Assembly: GCF_000005505.3 (NCBI RefSeq)
Contig: NC_016135.3
Span: 24,026,613-24,090,612 of the forward strand
Direction of reading: 5' to 3'
Length of the DNA: 64,000 bases
DNA from: Brachypodium distachyon
Taxonomy: Eukaryota; Streptophyta; Magnoliopsida; Poales; Poaceae
Every line of letters begins with the position of its first letter. Position 1 is the stretch's first letter. This document shows positions 35,298-46,164 of the stretch, piece after piece. Made by a program: the position numbers and the translations under genes. The notes under the pieces were generated by a model. It saw only the letters and a list, made by a program, of their open reading frames with translations. It ran no database searches and was not told the DNA's origin.

Positions 35298-36682
35298 TCA
35301 TGTGCATCAATAAGGAATGAGTCTGCCTAGGGATCAGGCGTCCGAGATCGATTTCCGGTTACTCTTTCTCTTGGAGTTGTGTCTTTGTGTAATTTACTCG
35401 GAAAAGATAGATCAGTTTCACAAAGAAACACCCTTCCAGTTCCAGGTCAGGCTCATCCTTGCCCGAATCATCAACTTTGAAAAGGTCAAAATTGTGTATG
35501 AACGTTTGACCAACAAGATTAATGGTAAAGTTTGTGTATGTATGGGTTTTCTGTTACTCATGTTTTTCTTTTGGTAAGAATCCCTTGGGAGGGAGTTCCT
35601 AGTTTCTGTTAAACTCCATCGTTTGAATGTGCATCCTTATGCAATTTACACTCTTTTTCCAAAAGAAATTGCTATTTCTTATTTTGAAGTGAAGAGAATT
35701 TGCATTTCTAGGTCAAAGTTGTATGTGTTTCTCACTCTATCTCCATGTCTCATGTCTCGGTCACTTTTTTTGTTAGTATATGGATCATGACATGGATAAA
35801 CCAATCTGTAATTATTTTTGAACTTGAGTGTGATTCTATTTTCTGTTATGTGTAATTACTTCTGAATTTCAGTCCATTTATAAAAAACATTTGGCCCTTT
35901 ACTTTTATTCGTTTGCATATATTTCTTGATACAATTCCTTTTTCTTGATACAATTCCATTCTGTACAGCCGAACTGCATGGTCGGATTTTTGTTCTTCTT
36001 TGTTTTTTGACCTATGTGGTCTTTCTGTAGCACAAGTTTCTACCCCTTAATGCAATAGCAGAGCCCCTGCTAATTTACTTTAAAAAAAAGTTGATGCTTG
36101 CACAAGCACAGTAGCTAGCCATTATTGTGCATATTTGGAATTTAGCAACAACACCATTGGAGTGTATCCGTGCGTGAGCATATTTATACATGCCAAACTT
36201 CTACTCCCTCCGTTCCGAATTAACTATCGTAGATCTGTATAAGAATTTATACAGATCCACGTGTTAATTTATGATGGAGGGAGTATATAATTAGTGCAGC
36301 TACAAATAATTGTTGCACATGCATGATATTAAAAGGTCCTAGGTCTCTAGTGGAAGCCGGCCATGGGCGTTTTCAAAATATAAATGGTCCTAGTCATCAG
36401 CAAAAACAATAGGATGGTGGCTGACATGGGCGGATCATGGGCAGATTCATGTTACGCAACTTGCAGATATAAATCAAGCCCGGGAGGTGGCGTAGATGGT
36501 TTTGAGTAAACGCACTGATACGGATTAACTAATCTTAGCTCCCAATCTCCCACACAGTCTGTCCCAGTCAGCAGTGTGAGCACCGAGCGTCACCCAAGCT
36601 GCCGGTTCTTCTCGACACCCGGGCGCCACGCAAGGTAAGTCAACAGCTCCTGAATCCTGATCCAAATCAGTTCCCGTTCACC
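35298..36682. other. Intergenic between UGT copies 1 and 2
   Basis: AT-rich, no gene. The stretch at about 35980-36089 (TTCTACCCCTTAATGC, CAGAGCCCCTGC, ending in an A-run) resembles a LINE 3' terminus on the plus strand, at low confidence. A Stowaway MITE is listed separately. GATATAAATC at 36466-36475 is a possible TATA element about 210 bp before the next ATG. Confidence 0.4.
36202..36286. mobile_element. Stowaway-type MITE
   Basis: Starts TACTCCCTCCGTTCCGAATT and ends ATGATGGAGGGAGTA. The arms contain GATCTGTATAAGAAT and TTTATACAGATCCACG as imperfect complements. It lies about 400 bp upstream of UGT copy 2. Confidence 0.85.
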
Positions 36683-38196
36683 ATGGACGCCGCCGGGTCC
36701 TCGTCATCCTCGCCGCTGCGCATCGCGATCGTGCCGTGGCTCGCGTTCGGCCACCTGCTCCCGTACCTGGAGCTCGCGGAGCGCCTGGCCGCGCGCGGCC
36801 ACCGCGTGTCCTTCGTCTCCACGCCGCGGAACCTCGCGCGCCTCCCGCCGCTGCGGCCCGCCGCGGCCCCGCGCGTGGACCTGGTCGCGCTGCCGCTCCC
36901 GCGCGTCGAGGGGCTCCCCGACGGCGCCGAGTCCACCAACGACGTCCCCGACGACGAGCGGGAGCCCCTCTGGAAGGCCTTCGACGGCCTCGCCGCGCCC
37001 TTCGCGGGGTTCCTCACGGCTGCGTGCGCGGACGAGGGCACGAGGCCCCATTGGATCATCGCCGACAGCTTCCACCACTGGGCCGCCGCCGCCGCCCTCG
37101 AGCACAAGGTTCCATCCAAAGTCCAATGTCCAAACAGAGAGCCAATGAGCACGCTTTCTTGGTTCCATACTTCCATTCCATGCATATCTAAAACCTCGAT
37201 GGATTTCTCAATCGGTCACCAGGTGCCGTGTGCGATGCTTCTCCCGACGGCTGCTCTGATAGCTGCCAGTGCCGGAGCCGGCCGTCCTTCGCCGGAGGAG
37301 CACGCCGAGCAGCAACCGCAGCCGCGTTACGAGCAGGAGGGGCGGGCAACGCTCTTGACCGACGGTGACATGTCAGGTATGTCAATCATGCAGCGCTCCG
37401 TCTTGACGCTAGAGAGGTGCAAGCTCACGGCCATCCGGAGCTGCGTCGAGTGGGAGCCAGAGTGCCTCCCGCTGGTGTCAGAGTTCATCGGCAAGCCGGT
37501 CGTGCCCCTCGGCCTTCTGCCGCCATCGCCCGACGGAGGCCGCCGTGCAGCCAACACGAACGGAGAAGACGCCACCATTCGCTGGCTGGACGCTCAACCG
37601 CCCAACTCGGTCGTGTACGTCGCGCTGGGGAGCGAGGTGCCGCTGCCAGTGGAGCAGACGCACGAGCTGGCTCTCGGGCTAGAGCTCTCCAAGACACGCT
37701 TCCTATGGGCTCTCAGGAAGCCCAGTGGCGTCCTCGACGCAGAGATGCTTCCTATGGGCTTCCAAGAGCGCATCCACGGTCATGGGCTAGTGACCACCGG
37801 GTGGGTTCCGCAAATGAGCATACTGGCCCATGGCGCCGTGGGCTCGTTCCTGACGCATTGTGGGCGGAACTCGCTTATCGAAGGGCTTTTGTTTGGGCAC
37901 CCTCTGATTATGCTGCCCATTTTCGGGGATCAAGGGCCCAATGCCCGTCTTATGGAGGGGAAGAAGGTAGGATTGCAGGTAGCAAGGAATGAGAATGATG
38001 GGTCATTCGATCGCAAGGCGTTGCGAGCGCAGTCCGGAGCGTCATGCTAGAGGAAGACGCGAGAAAGAGCTTCGTAGCAAATGCCCTAGAGATGCAGAAG
38101 ATTGTAGCCGACAAAGAACGCCATGAGAGGTACATCGACGAATTCATACACCAACTTAGATCTTACACGTCAGCCCCGACTTCTGACCGAAACTAG
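36683..38196 (+). pseudogene. UGT91-like copy 2 with late frameshift
   Basis: Closely related to copy 1, with exons 36683-37108 and 37223-38196. Reading is intact through the PSPG box (HCGRNS, FGDQGPNARLMEGKKVG). At about 38015-38020, comparison with copy 1 shows one missing G after FDRK, so the frame hits a stop at 38048-38050 instead of the expected TAG at 38194-38196. About 50 C-terminal residues, including the closing helix that packs back on the N-terminal domain in UGT structures, are lost. The 114-bp intron is a multiple of three and free of stops, so a retained-intron transcript would also be open. The copy may be recently inactivated, encode a shortened enzyme, or carry an assembly error. 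Confidence 0.8.
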
Positions 38197-38589
38197 CTTC
38201 GTATGAATAAGGAAAATTGATGTGTTTCAAATAAGGACGTTGACATTGATGTGTGTTAAATAGTTTTCAACTTCTACACCTCTAAATTAGTTTCATTCAA
38301 TTTGTCATGATATATATTTTTTCATAGTGTATTTACTTGATACTGTAGAATCTCCTGCAAATACATGTTCCTAAATATAAGGTTCTAGTTTTGTTCCACG
38401 TGAAACTTTTTAAAATTTGAAGGAGAATTGATGAGTGTCAAATAAGAGCACATATGAATGTTAAAATTAAGAAAAGGCTGAATATTTATTGCAATCAGTT
38501 TGTATTACATGGGTCACAAATACATAAATGCACACCTAAAGACAAGAGAGGAATGACAAATAGAAAAGCTAAACATGCTAAATGGATCC

Positions 38590-39627
38590 CTATTTACGTG
38601 TGACTGCGCCAACGTAAGGTAGCTCGACGGAGCCCATGTAGTATTTTCCGTTGTCCCTCTCCATTATTTCGGTTGGCCTCACACTCTTGGGTCCTCTCAT
38701 CTCTTCAAGTACTTTCCCATTTGGTCCAATCCTCACGGCGAGCAAATGACTATCAATGCCAAAGGGTAGCTCATTCTTCTCACGGTGTAACGCCACCCAA
38801 TAACCTCCTCTTCTGTCTTGCCTCACATTATCGGGGTAGCCTGGAAGGTCGGCAAATGGCTCGGACATGCCCGCATTGGACCCTTTGATCCAGTACCGTA
38901 GGAGCTTGCATGGTCCGGTAGACGCAACCACTAGGTGTGACCGGTCAGGAGAGATAGCTACACCGTTTGGGTATGTCAGGCCTGCTTGTAGTGTGGTAAC
39001 ATTATGCGTCCTTGGGTCGTACCTCATAAGACGGCCTGTTGAGTCTCCTGTTCTCGTGACCATCTCGTGTTGCGACCTCCTGTAGTTCATAGAACTATCC
39101 GTGAAGTATACTTGACCGGTAATCTGATCGACGTCAACACCATTAGTGAAGCGGAGAGGTGCGCCATCAACCTTGTTGACCAACACGGTCGCCTCACCGC
39201 CGCCCGGCCCAACCCGCATGAGCCCCTTGTAGGCATCGGCGATGTACAGGTTTCCAGACTGGTGGTGAAACTGCAGACCAAGCGGCTGACCGCAACGGCT
39301 CTCGGTGAGAGTCTCCGGTCGAAGTTTGGACGCGGTGCACATCTTGCTGCTATAGCCCGGGCTGTAGGTGTAGGTCGTCCAGCCGAGCTTGTCGCCGTTC
39401 CACTTGAGGACGCGGCCATCGGAGACACCGCTGTACGGGCCGTGGCCCTCGCCGTCGAAGGCGACGCTCTCCGGGCCGCGCAGCAACCCGCGCGGCAGCT
39501 GCAGATGTTGGCTGCGGGTGGCGTCGAAGCTGGCGACAGCGGCTGCTGCGGCACCGGACATTATGAGCAGAGCCAGGATGACGAGCGATACGGTCGCCTT
39601 GGTGAGACGACTCATGCTGCACCCCAT
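38590..39627 (-). CDS. Strictosidine synthase-like protein (SSL)
   Basis: Intronless, 345 residues. A hydrophobic stretch (about residues 13-32, VSLVILALLIMSGAAAAA) looks like a signal peptide or anchor, pointing to the secretory pathway or vacuole. The body matches the six-bladed beta-propeller strictosidine synthase/adipocyte-plasma-membrane-associated family: GPESVAFDGEGHGPYSGVSDGR, LYIADAYKGLMRV, FTNGVDVDQITGQVYFTDSS, YPNGVAISPDRSHLVVAST, and GYPDNVRQDRRGGYWVAL. Length is normal. Most plant SSLs do not make strictosidine and many may act as hydrolases; grasses are not known for strictosidine alkaloids. The catalytic-glutamate position needs alignment and is not judged here. It lies between UGT copies 2 and 3, an interesting setting for specialised metabolism. 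Confidence 0.9.
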   Translation of the reverse strand: MGCSMSRLTKATVSLVILALLIMSGAAAAAVASFDATRSQHLQLPRGLLRGPESVAFDGEGHGPYSGVSDGRVLKWNGDKLGWTTYTYSPGYSSKMCTASKLRPETLTESRCGQPLGLQFHHQSGNLYIADAYKGLMRVGPGGGEATVLVNKVDGAPLRFTNGVDVDQITGQVYFTDSSMNYRRSQHEMVTRTGDSTGRLMRYDPRTHNVTTLQAGLTYPNGVAISPDRSHLVVASTGPCKLLRYWIKGSNAGMSEPFADLPGYPDNVRQDRRGGYWVALHREKNELPFGIDSHLLAVRIGPNGKVLEEMRGPKSVRPTEIMERDNGKYYMGSVELPYVGAVTRK

Positions 39628-40148
39628 GTTTGTTTGTTCGGATTGATCTCGCTCGCTCGCGTGTTGTTGTTGGCACGTACGCTAGAGAGCTCTTGCAATC
39701 GATTTCGCTCGAACGATTTTTGTGGAGAGGATCGGCCGGGTGGCTGTCCTCTTTATACTGCATCGAATGTGATGGCCAAGTCCGATTCGGTGGTGTTGGC
39801 CCTTCCTTACAGACCTACGCATACGAGAGTCCGACTCGGCGCCGGCGCATCACCACAGAGGCACAGAGCCCGTTTTCCTTTCCGATAATTCAGTTTGGCC
39901 ATTGGCCAATGCATAAACAGCCTGAGAATTTCCTTAATTTTTCCAACGCATGAATAATCCGAGAATTCTTTTCCTGTAAGAAAAAAAAAGCAGAGAATCC
40001 TTTGCACAACCCGAGCCAGTGACGGTTCATTAATTCAGGGAAGAAGGGAATGCGTTACACGAAGCATCGACCAGGCAGGCGTCCATACTTGACAGTCACA
40101 AATCAAGGGGAACCAATCGAGTAGCGTCACCAGCTAGCAGTGAAATTG
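39628..40148. other. SSL promoter side and UGT copy 3 3' flank
   Basis: No gene. The left part is the SSL promoter and 5' untranslated region. The right part, up to 40148, is the 3' flank of the minus-strand UGT copy 3. Short plus-strand frames here are shadows. Confidence 0.5.
39751..39757 (-). promoter_or_regulatory. Candidate TATA box of the SSL gene
   Basis: Minus-strand CAGTATAAAGAGG at 39749-39761 contains TATAAAG, about 125 bp upstream of the SSL start codon, a usual spacing for a plant TATA box plus a 5' leader of roughly 95 nt. Confidence 0.5.
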
Positions 40149-41612
40149 TCATTCGCTAGCTGCCGTGGTGTAAGATCTAAGCTCCTGAACAAATCCGTCA
40201 ACGTACCTCTCCTGGAGTTCTTCATCGGCTACAACGTTCTGCATCTTCCGGGCATTGGCTACAAATCCCCTTCTGGCTTCTCCGTCTACCATAACGCCCC
40301 GGACCGCGTCTGCAACACCTTCGCGGTTAAACGATCCATCGTTGTCATCCCTTTTCACCTGCAATCCCACCTTCTTCCTCTCCATGGCACGCGCATTCGG
40401 CCCTTGGTCCCCGAAGATGGGCAGCATGACGAGAGGGTGTCCGAGCAGAAGGCCTTCGATGAGCGAGTTCCTCCCGCAGTGCGTCAGAAAGGCCCCCACG
40501 GCGCCATGGGCGAGAATGCTCATCTGAGGAACCCAGCCCGTGGTCACCAGCCCATGCCCGCGGGTGCGGTCCTGGAAACCGGCGGGGAGCATGTCGGCGT
40601 CGGGGACGCCGTTGGGCTTCCTCAGGGCCCAGAGGAAGCGCGTCCCGGCGAGCTCCAGGCCCAGAGCCAGCTCGTGGACATGGTCCACGGGCAGCGGCAC
40701 CTCGCTCCCCAGCGCCACGTACACGACCGAGCTGGGCGGCTGCGCGTCCAGCCAGCGCACGGTGGCGTGCTCTGATCCGTCCGGGGCGCGGCGGCCTCCG
40801 TCGGGTGATGGCGGTAGAAGGCCGAGCGGCACGACCGGCATGCCGAGGATCGTTGCTGCTAGCGGGTAGGAGTCCGGCTCCCATTCGACGCAGCTCCGAA
40901 TGGCGCCGACCGTGCACCTCTCTTTTGTCAAGAGGTAGCGCTGGACGATGGACATTCCCGACACCCCCTGGTCGGACAGGAGCGGCGCCGTTGCCTCAAT
41001 CTCGTGACGCGGCACCGCGTGCTCGGCCGGTGCCGAGGCCGCGTGGTCCGGCTGCCGCTGCGGCATGGTGGCGATGACGGCGGCGGTTGGAAGAAACATG
41101 GCGCATGGCACCTGGTGATCGATTCGAGAAGGCCAGCTCAGATGTCAGTGAGATATGCATGTGATCAATGGAAGCAGTCGAGTCGAACGAACCTTGTGGT
41201 CGAGGGCGGCGTCGACGGCCCAGTGGTGGAAGCAGTCGGCGAGGATCCAGTGAGGCCTGGTGTCGTCGCGGGCGCAGGCGTTGGCGAGGAACGCCGCGAA
41301 GGGCGCGGCGAGGCCGTCGAAGGCCTTCCAGAGGGGCTCCCGCTCGTCGTCGGGGACGTCATTGGTGGACTCGGCGCCGTCCGGGAGCCCCTCGACGCGC
41401 GGGAGCGGGAGCGCCACGAGGTCGACGCGCGGGGCCGCGGCGGGGCGCAGCGGCGGCAGGCGCGCGAGGTTCCGGGGCGTGGATACGTAGGACACGCGGT
41501 GGCCGCGCGCCGCCAGCCGCTCCGCGAGCTCCAGGTACGGGAGCATGTGGCCGAACGCCAGCCACGGGACGATCACGATGCGCAGCGGCGGCGAGGACCC
41601 GGCGGCGTCCAT
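40149..41612 (-). CDS. UDP-glycosyltransferase, UGT91-like (copy 3)
   Basis: Two exons, 41193-41612 and 40149-41111, give 460 residues. The frame is intact to the stop after SYTTAASE. Motifs match copy 1: VPWLAFGHMLPYLELAERLA, HWILADCFHHWA, GWVPQMSILAHG, HCGRNSLIEGLLLGHPL and FGDQGPNARAMERKKVG. The intron (41112-41192) sits at the same place as in copies 1 and 2. It lies on the opposite strand from copies 1 and 2, so the array is not a simple head-to-tail series. Family-1 UGT activity is well supported; the acceptor and sugar donor are not known. The Arg in the HCGRNS motif is shared by all three copies. Confidence 0.9.
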
Positions 41613-42059
41613 GGCGAGGCGATCGACGGGCGGCTCCGCGATGAGATCAGAAGCGAGCAGATGTGGCGAGAAGCCGAGAAGAAGCGGACGACCCGCTTAA
41701 TTTGATGGCGTGCTTTGCTGTGAGCTCAGTGCTGTCCGTAGCTAGCGCACGTGACACCGGGCGCTCAACGATGTATACTTATATAGGAATGTGAGCTAGC
41801 AAGATTAAATTAGCAGGCAGATGCGTGTCAGTGTGTTTAGACTTGATTGATTTGCAAGTTGTATTACAATACTACGCAAATTGACTTGATTGATTTGCTT
41901 GAATTGGCAGTTTTTGAACCATATTCAAGTACATTTTCTAGAAAAATCATTCTGCATCTCCGATGCAAAATGCGATACATTGGTAATTCTTAGCATTCAG
42001 AGACTTGACTGTAGTTCTAAACTGTGAAACTTGCATAACTAATCAAGAACGTGGGTGGC
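41613..42059. other. UGT copy 3 promoter region
   Basis: Upstream of UGT copy 3 (minus) there is no gene. The stretch is AT-rich beyond about 41800. Confidence 0.5.
41778..41785 (-). promoter_or_regulatory. Candidate TATA box of UGT copy 3
   Basis: Minus strand reads CCTATATAAGTATAC, giving TATATAAG about 166 bp before the start codon at 41612. Confidence 0.5.
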
Positions 42060-43280
42060 ATTAGGGCCGGGAGGGGGCACGTGAATGGAAGAGTCATGCA
42101 TGACGCGGAGCTGGTCGTTAATTAGCTGCCTCGTACGTAGCCTCGTGGGCAGATCTCTATCTTGAGCAAATCATCATTGGCAGATTAATATGGTGCAACT
42201 TGGAATAAATATAGCTCAGGCTATGGGCTTGGATGGATTGAAAGTAAACGCACTGATACAGATCTCCCAACTAATCTTGCTAGCTCATGGCTTCAAAGTA
42301 AACGAACAATGTAGAGAGAGAGGAAAACGCACCCTGACGCCTGACAACGAATCTCAGCTCAGATATAGTTTGGGTCGGTCCGCGCGCGTGTGAGGAGCTG
42401 AGCACCAGTGCACCAACAACCCGGGCCGGTTCTTCTCGCCGCAGCGGCAGGTCGATCGAATTATCAGCTCCTGATCTCGATACCCGGTTGAATGCTTTGC
42501 CGTGCTCCAAAAGAGATCATTTGTTTGTTTCAATGTGGAACGTACTAGACGGAGAAACAACATTTTAGCATTACGCTTGGTCCGGATTCCGGAATAACGG
42601 AAAGATGAAAACCTTTTGACTTGAAAAGAGTCCAGCTCACACGCGATTTGCTGGATATTCATATTCACACCACATCGAGAATTATATTCTTCGAGAAGCG
42701 GACAGCGGTTCAGAAAATCTTACACCGTAGTACTACTAAGAAAGGGAGTGATGAACAGATAAACTCGCTACGTTCTACGACGCGTCGCGAGTATTATAGC
42801 TCGATTCGAGATTTCGAGTTTAGATGAGGGAGTTTAGATGAGATTTCGTTCTACCACGCCGGGCCCGCCGTGCCCCGCTACGACTACGAGCGGGTCAGCT
42901 GGAGGCGGTGGCATGTCCATGGTCCAGCGCTACACCTTGACGAAACAGAGGTGCACGCTCGGCGCCATCCGGAGCTGCGTCCAGTGGGAGCCCGAGTCCT
43001 TCCCGCTGGTGCCGAAGATCCTCGGCATGCCGGTCGTGCCGCTCGGCCTTCTGCCGCCGTCACCCGACGGAGCCTGCGGCCGTGCCGCAAGCACCACGGA
43101 CGGTGCGCTGGCTGAATTTGCAGCCGCACAACTCGGTCGTGTACGTTGCTCTGGGGAGCGAGGTGCAGCTGCCTGTGGGCCATGTGCACGAGCTGGCTCT
43201 CGGCCTGGATCGAGCGGGCCGGGACACGCTTCATCGACGAATTTGTAGAACAGCTTCGATCTTACATCACTCCCGAGTGA
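42060..43280 (+). pseudogene. Remnant of a fourth UGT91-like gene
   Basis: The region from about 42060 to 42450 resembles the 5' flanks of copies 1 and 2 (shared ATGGAAGAGTCA, GTAAACGCACTGATAC and GGCCGGTTCTTCTCG). Exon 1 is missing. From about 42850 the sequence matches exon 2 of the paralogues (VQRYTLTK, GAIRSCVQWEPESFPLVP, MPVVPLGLLPPSPDG, YVALGSEVQLPVGHVHELALGL) with at least one frame change near 43080. It then jumps from that segment straight to the C-terminal IDEFVEQLRSYITPE and a TGA at 43278-43280. The whole PSPG donor box is therefore deleted and the copy cannot be an active UGT. Confidence 0.85.
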
Positions 43281-43789
43281 TGTCGATTTCACCTGAGACC
43301 AGGCTTCTGTTGCTTTCAATATCAACTCCAGATCTCTAGTATGAGGAGCTTGCCGCATTTGCTCCAATAACCATGCGAAAAAATAGTAACATGTCTCTCG
43401 CATACATAGATAGATATATGTCTCGTACATACGAAGTCTCATACATAGGCCATAGATGCAAGTATCAGCCACTCGTCTGGCACGGCGTTCAGGTGGTGGA
43501 ATTGGCATGGGCCACCCATACCTCCGAGGAGCCCCAACGTTACGCGGAGGAATCTCGGACCCATCATCGCGATACTGTTTATCCTCTTGTGTGGGGTCTG
43601 GTGCCGGAGTACCGAACATCCAACTGTTGTGGACATAATAGTCCTCTTCTTGAGCGTGATCCTACTCACTAGCTCACGAGGGTTCGGACAGAGACGACTA
43701 ATGTCCGTAGGCTCCTGCATACGGAAACGTAATTACTAACTAATTGTGTAGCTCAATTAATAATGAACACAATAGATAGAAATATACAT
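43281..43789. other. Intergenic, no supportable gene
   Basis: Open frames on both strands (for example 43373-43672 plus and 43439-43720 minus) have no recognised domain and overlap each other. They may be decayed parts of the neighbouring plant-mobile-domain pseudogene. Confidence 0.4.
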
Positions 43790-46164
43790 ATCGTGTGGCT
43801 GGTTCTGTGAACAAAACACAAAGTTCCTGGGCTGCTCCCACGCCGAGCCTCCATCCTGAAAAGTTGACTGCTGCTGCTGCCAATAGTCGAAAGAAGACTG
43901 CTCCTGCTGCCACGACGAACGTCCGGCCTGCTCAGGAGGGTGGCCTGTGCGTCGACTGCTCTGCTAGACGTGGACGTGGGCGCTGTCGGAGGTGCGGTGG
44001 TTCCGACTGCCATGGTTGCTGCTGGTGCGTGGAGGGACATGGTGGTCGTACGGATGCCTGGTGGCGATCAACGTCCGAAGTGTGGGTGCACGTGATAGCC
44101 GCGTAGACAGATCGTAGCTTCTCCTCCATTCGCCTTAGCCATGACTGGTGCTGCTGCCGTGGTAGTAGAAGAGGTCCGGTCGAAAGCGAACGTCCATACG
44201 CAGCGAACTCGGCCTGTAAATCCTGCGTCAACTCAGCCTGCAATTGGCACAAAGAGTATTACATATATATGGCAAAGTATGTAACAATAACGTGCATCAG
44301 ATAAAGAGAAAATATTTACCGCGTGCTGTCTGGAGCCTGAAGTAGACTGGCTCGGGTACATATCCCTAGTACTCGGCTCGGGCATCTCCTGCGGGTGAGA
44401 GTGCTGAATGAGGTGCAATCAGGTCACGAGCATGTACCTCTGCAAATAGTCATTGAATATTCCGAGATCAAATGCGGCATCCAATGGCCAGACTCGTGTC
44501 GTCGCAGTCTCCCACTCTTTGACGTACGTCTGAACCCTCTGAAGCCACTGAGTCGTGGTCCTGTTACTTCCCTTCCTGGTAAACCTAAGATTGCGTTGTG
44601 TGTTCAACAATTAAATTATGCTCGAAGATGAACAATTGTGGACGACAATCAGAAATTGTAGTACTACACATACCTGTGGATGATCGGTGGCAGTAGATCC
44701 TCCGTCGGCGACGGATCGACCAACTGACGTGCACCGAACTGCCTCATGACTCTCTGCTGGGCCATCTCCTCAACACATACGTCGAAGATGATCTTTGACT
44801 TTGTCATCCAGTAAGAGAAATCTCTCGTGCAAGCATTGGACATCCCACCAAGGTATCTGACATCTATGGCTTCCGACGTGTACGGCTCCCAGATAACCGC
44901 ATTAGAGTGCAACACGTCGAACTGCTCGTTGAATGATGGGTAGCAATTCTTGACCTGATCGTGGGCAAAGCGTCTCTGTACAAAAAGAAAGTTAGTTTCA
45001 CTCATGGTGTATGCAAAGTAATGCATAAATTTTTACATTGGACATACCTTGCGACGTGTCCAAATTGTACCAAAAGTAGGCATGTCGATGTGTTCTGAGT
45101 CAAACAACTCGTGCTCAGGGTAAGGCTGATCACCCGTAACGTCTGGTCAGCCGATAGGAAACCTCTCCCACGACCAAAGTTGCAACAATATAGGGCATCC
45201 AAGCAGGGCTGACTTGGGCGATACAAGCTGGCAGCCGTTGCACATACCTCGGTACGTAGCCACTAAGACCGCAGAACCCCAACTCCTTTGTGTGATGTCG
45301 TCAGCGCAAGTTGCATTCGCGATCTCCACTGCAATAGGGATGTAGCGCGCGCTAATGGTGGTGACGTGGTTCTCGGTGAACATCACCTTCCCAAGAAGCC
45401 ACATTATATATGCCTCAAGACTCCGAGTGATCTGAGACTCGGTCATTTGGGTCTTTGGATACCCAAACTTCTGAATCTACATGTACCAAAAAAAACATGT
45501 GTTAGTAAACCAATGCAAGTATATGAGGTATGCTCTTAGATATATAAACATAAAACACATCGATCTAACCTGGTAATTGAGCAACCAATCTAGCTTAGGT
45601 CCGTGAGCCTCCGAGGTGAATGGCCCAACTCCAGCACGAATACCCTTAAAACGTAGTGCCATACCCGCCTGCCAATCTGCTGGTGCTTGCAACGGTCCTA
45701 TGGGATGACCCGCCGATGGTAGTCCCAGCAGCAACGACACATATTGGAGAGTAGGAGCCATCTCTCCCCAGCGAAAGTGAAACGTATGTGTCTCGGGCCT
45801 CCATCGGTCCACTAAGCAGCTCAGCAACGAGTGGTCTATTTGTAGGCGTGTCGAGTTGGAGCCCCGTCGCTCGCCCTCTACCATTTCTGCACGAGTTGCC
45901 TCAACTAGTCGCGCGAAAGGTAAAAGCCCATCCCGCTTCAACGTGCAAAGGATGAATAAATAAAACGAACATGCAAGGGATGAATAAATAAAATGAACAT
46001 GCAAGGGATGAATAAATAAATACCGCTGAACCCAGGCATGGTGTATCATCCAATTTTCCTTAGGAGTGCGCGTGACAAGGGGCTTAACACTGCCAGGACT
46101 CTCCTCCAATCGAGCAGCACGATGCTTACTATCAATGTCCGGACATAGCAATGATGCTCTCTCC
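43790..46164 (-). pseudogene. Plant mobile domain (MAIN-like) pseudogene
   Basis: Minus-strand pieces match the plant mobile domain family (PMD, also called aminotransferase-like), spread by retro- and DNA transposons and kept as MAIN-like genes. Recognisable blocks: VKPLVTRTPKENWMIHHAWV and CLVDRWRPETHTFHFRWGEM / APTLQYVSLLLGLP (about 45570-46164); RSLEAYIMWLLGKVMF and NATCADDITQRSWGSAVL (45048-45476); RRFAHDQVKNCYPSF (44674-44975); then TTTQWLQRVQTYVKEW and a low-complexity tail with SWLRRMEEKLRSVYAAI (to about 43930). A TGA at 45147-45149, inside the WSWERFPIG block, and another near 44418-44420 interrupt the frame, so I call it a pseudogene. A 28-bp tandem repeat also disturbs the first exon/intron junction. 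Confidence 0.75.
45951..46022. repeat. 28-bp tandem repeat, about 2.5 copies
   Basis: GATGAATAAATAAAAYGAACATGCAAGG is repeated at 45951-45978 and 45979-46006, with a partial third copy to 46022. It lies between the first two PMD blocks, where an intron would be expected. Confidence 0.85.

Noticed and set aside
39067..39888. 273-codon plus-strand frame
   Set aside because: Antisense to the intact SSL gene, with no recognisable family.
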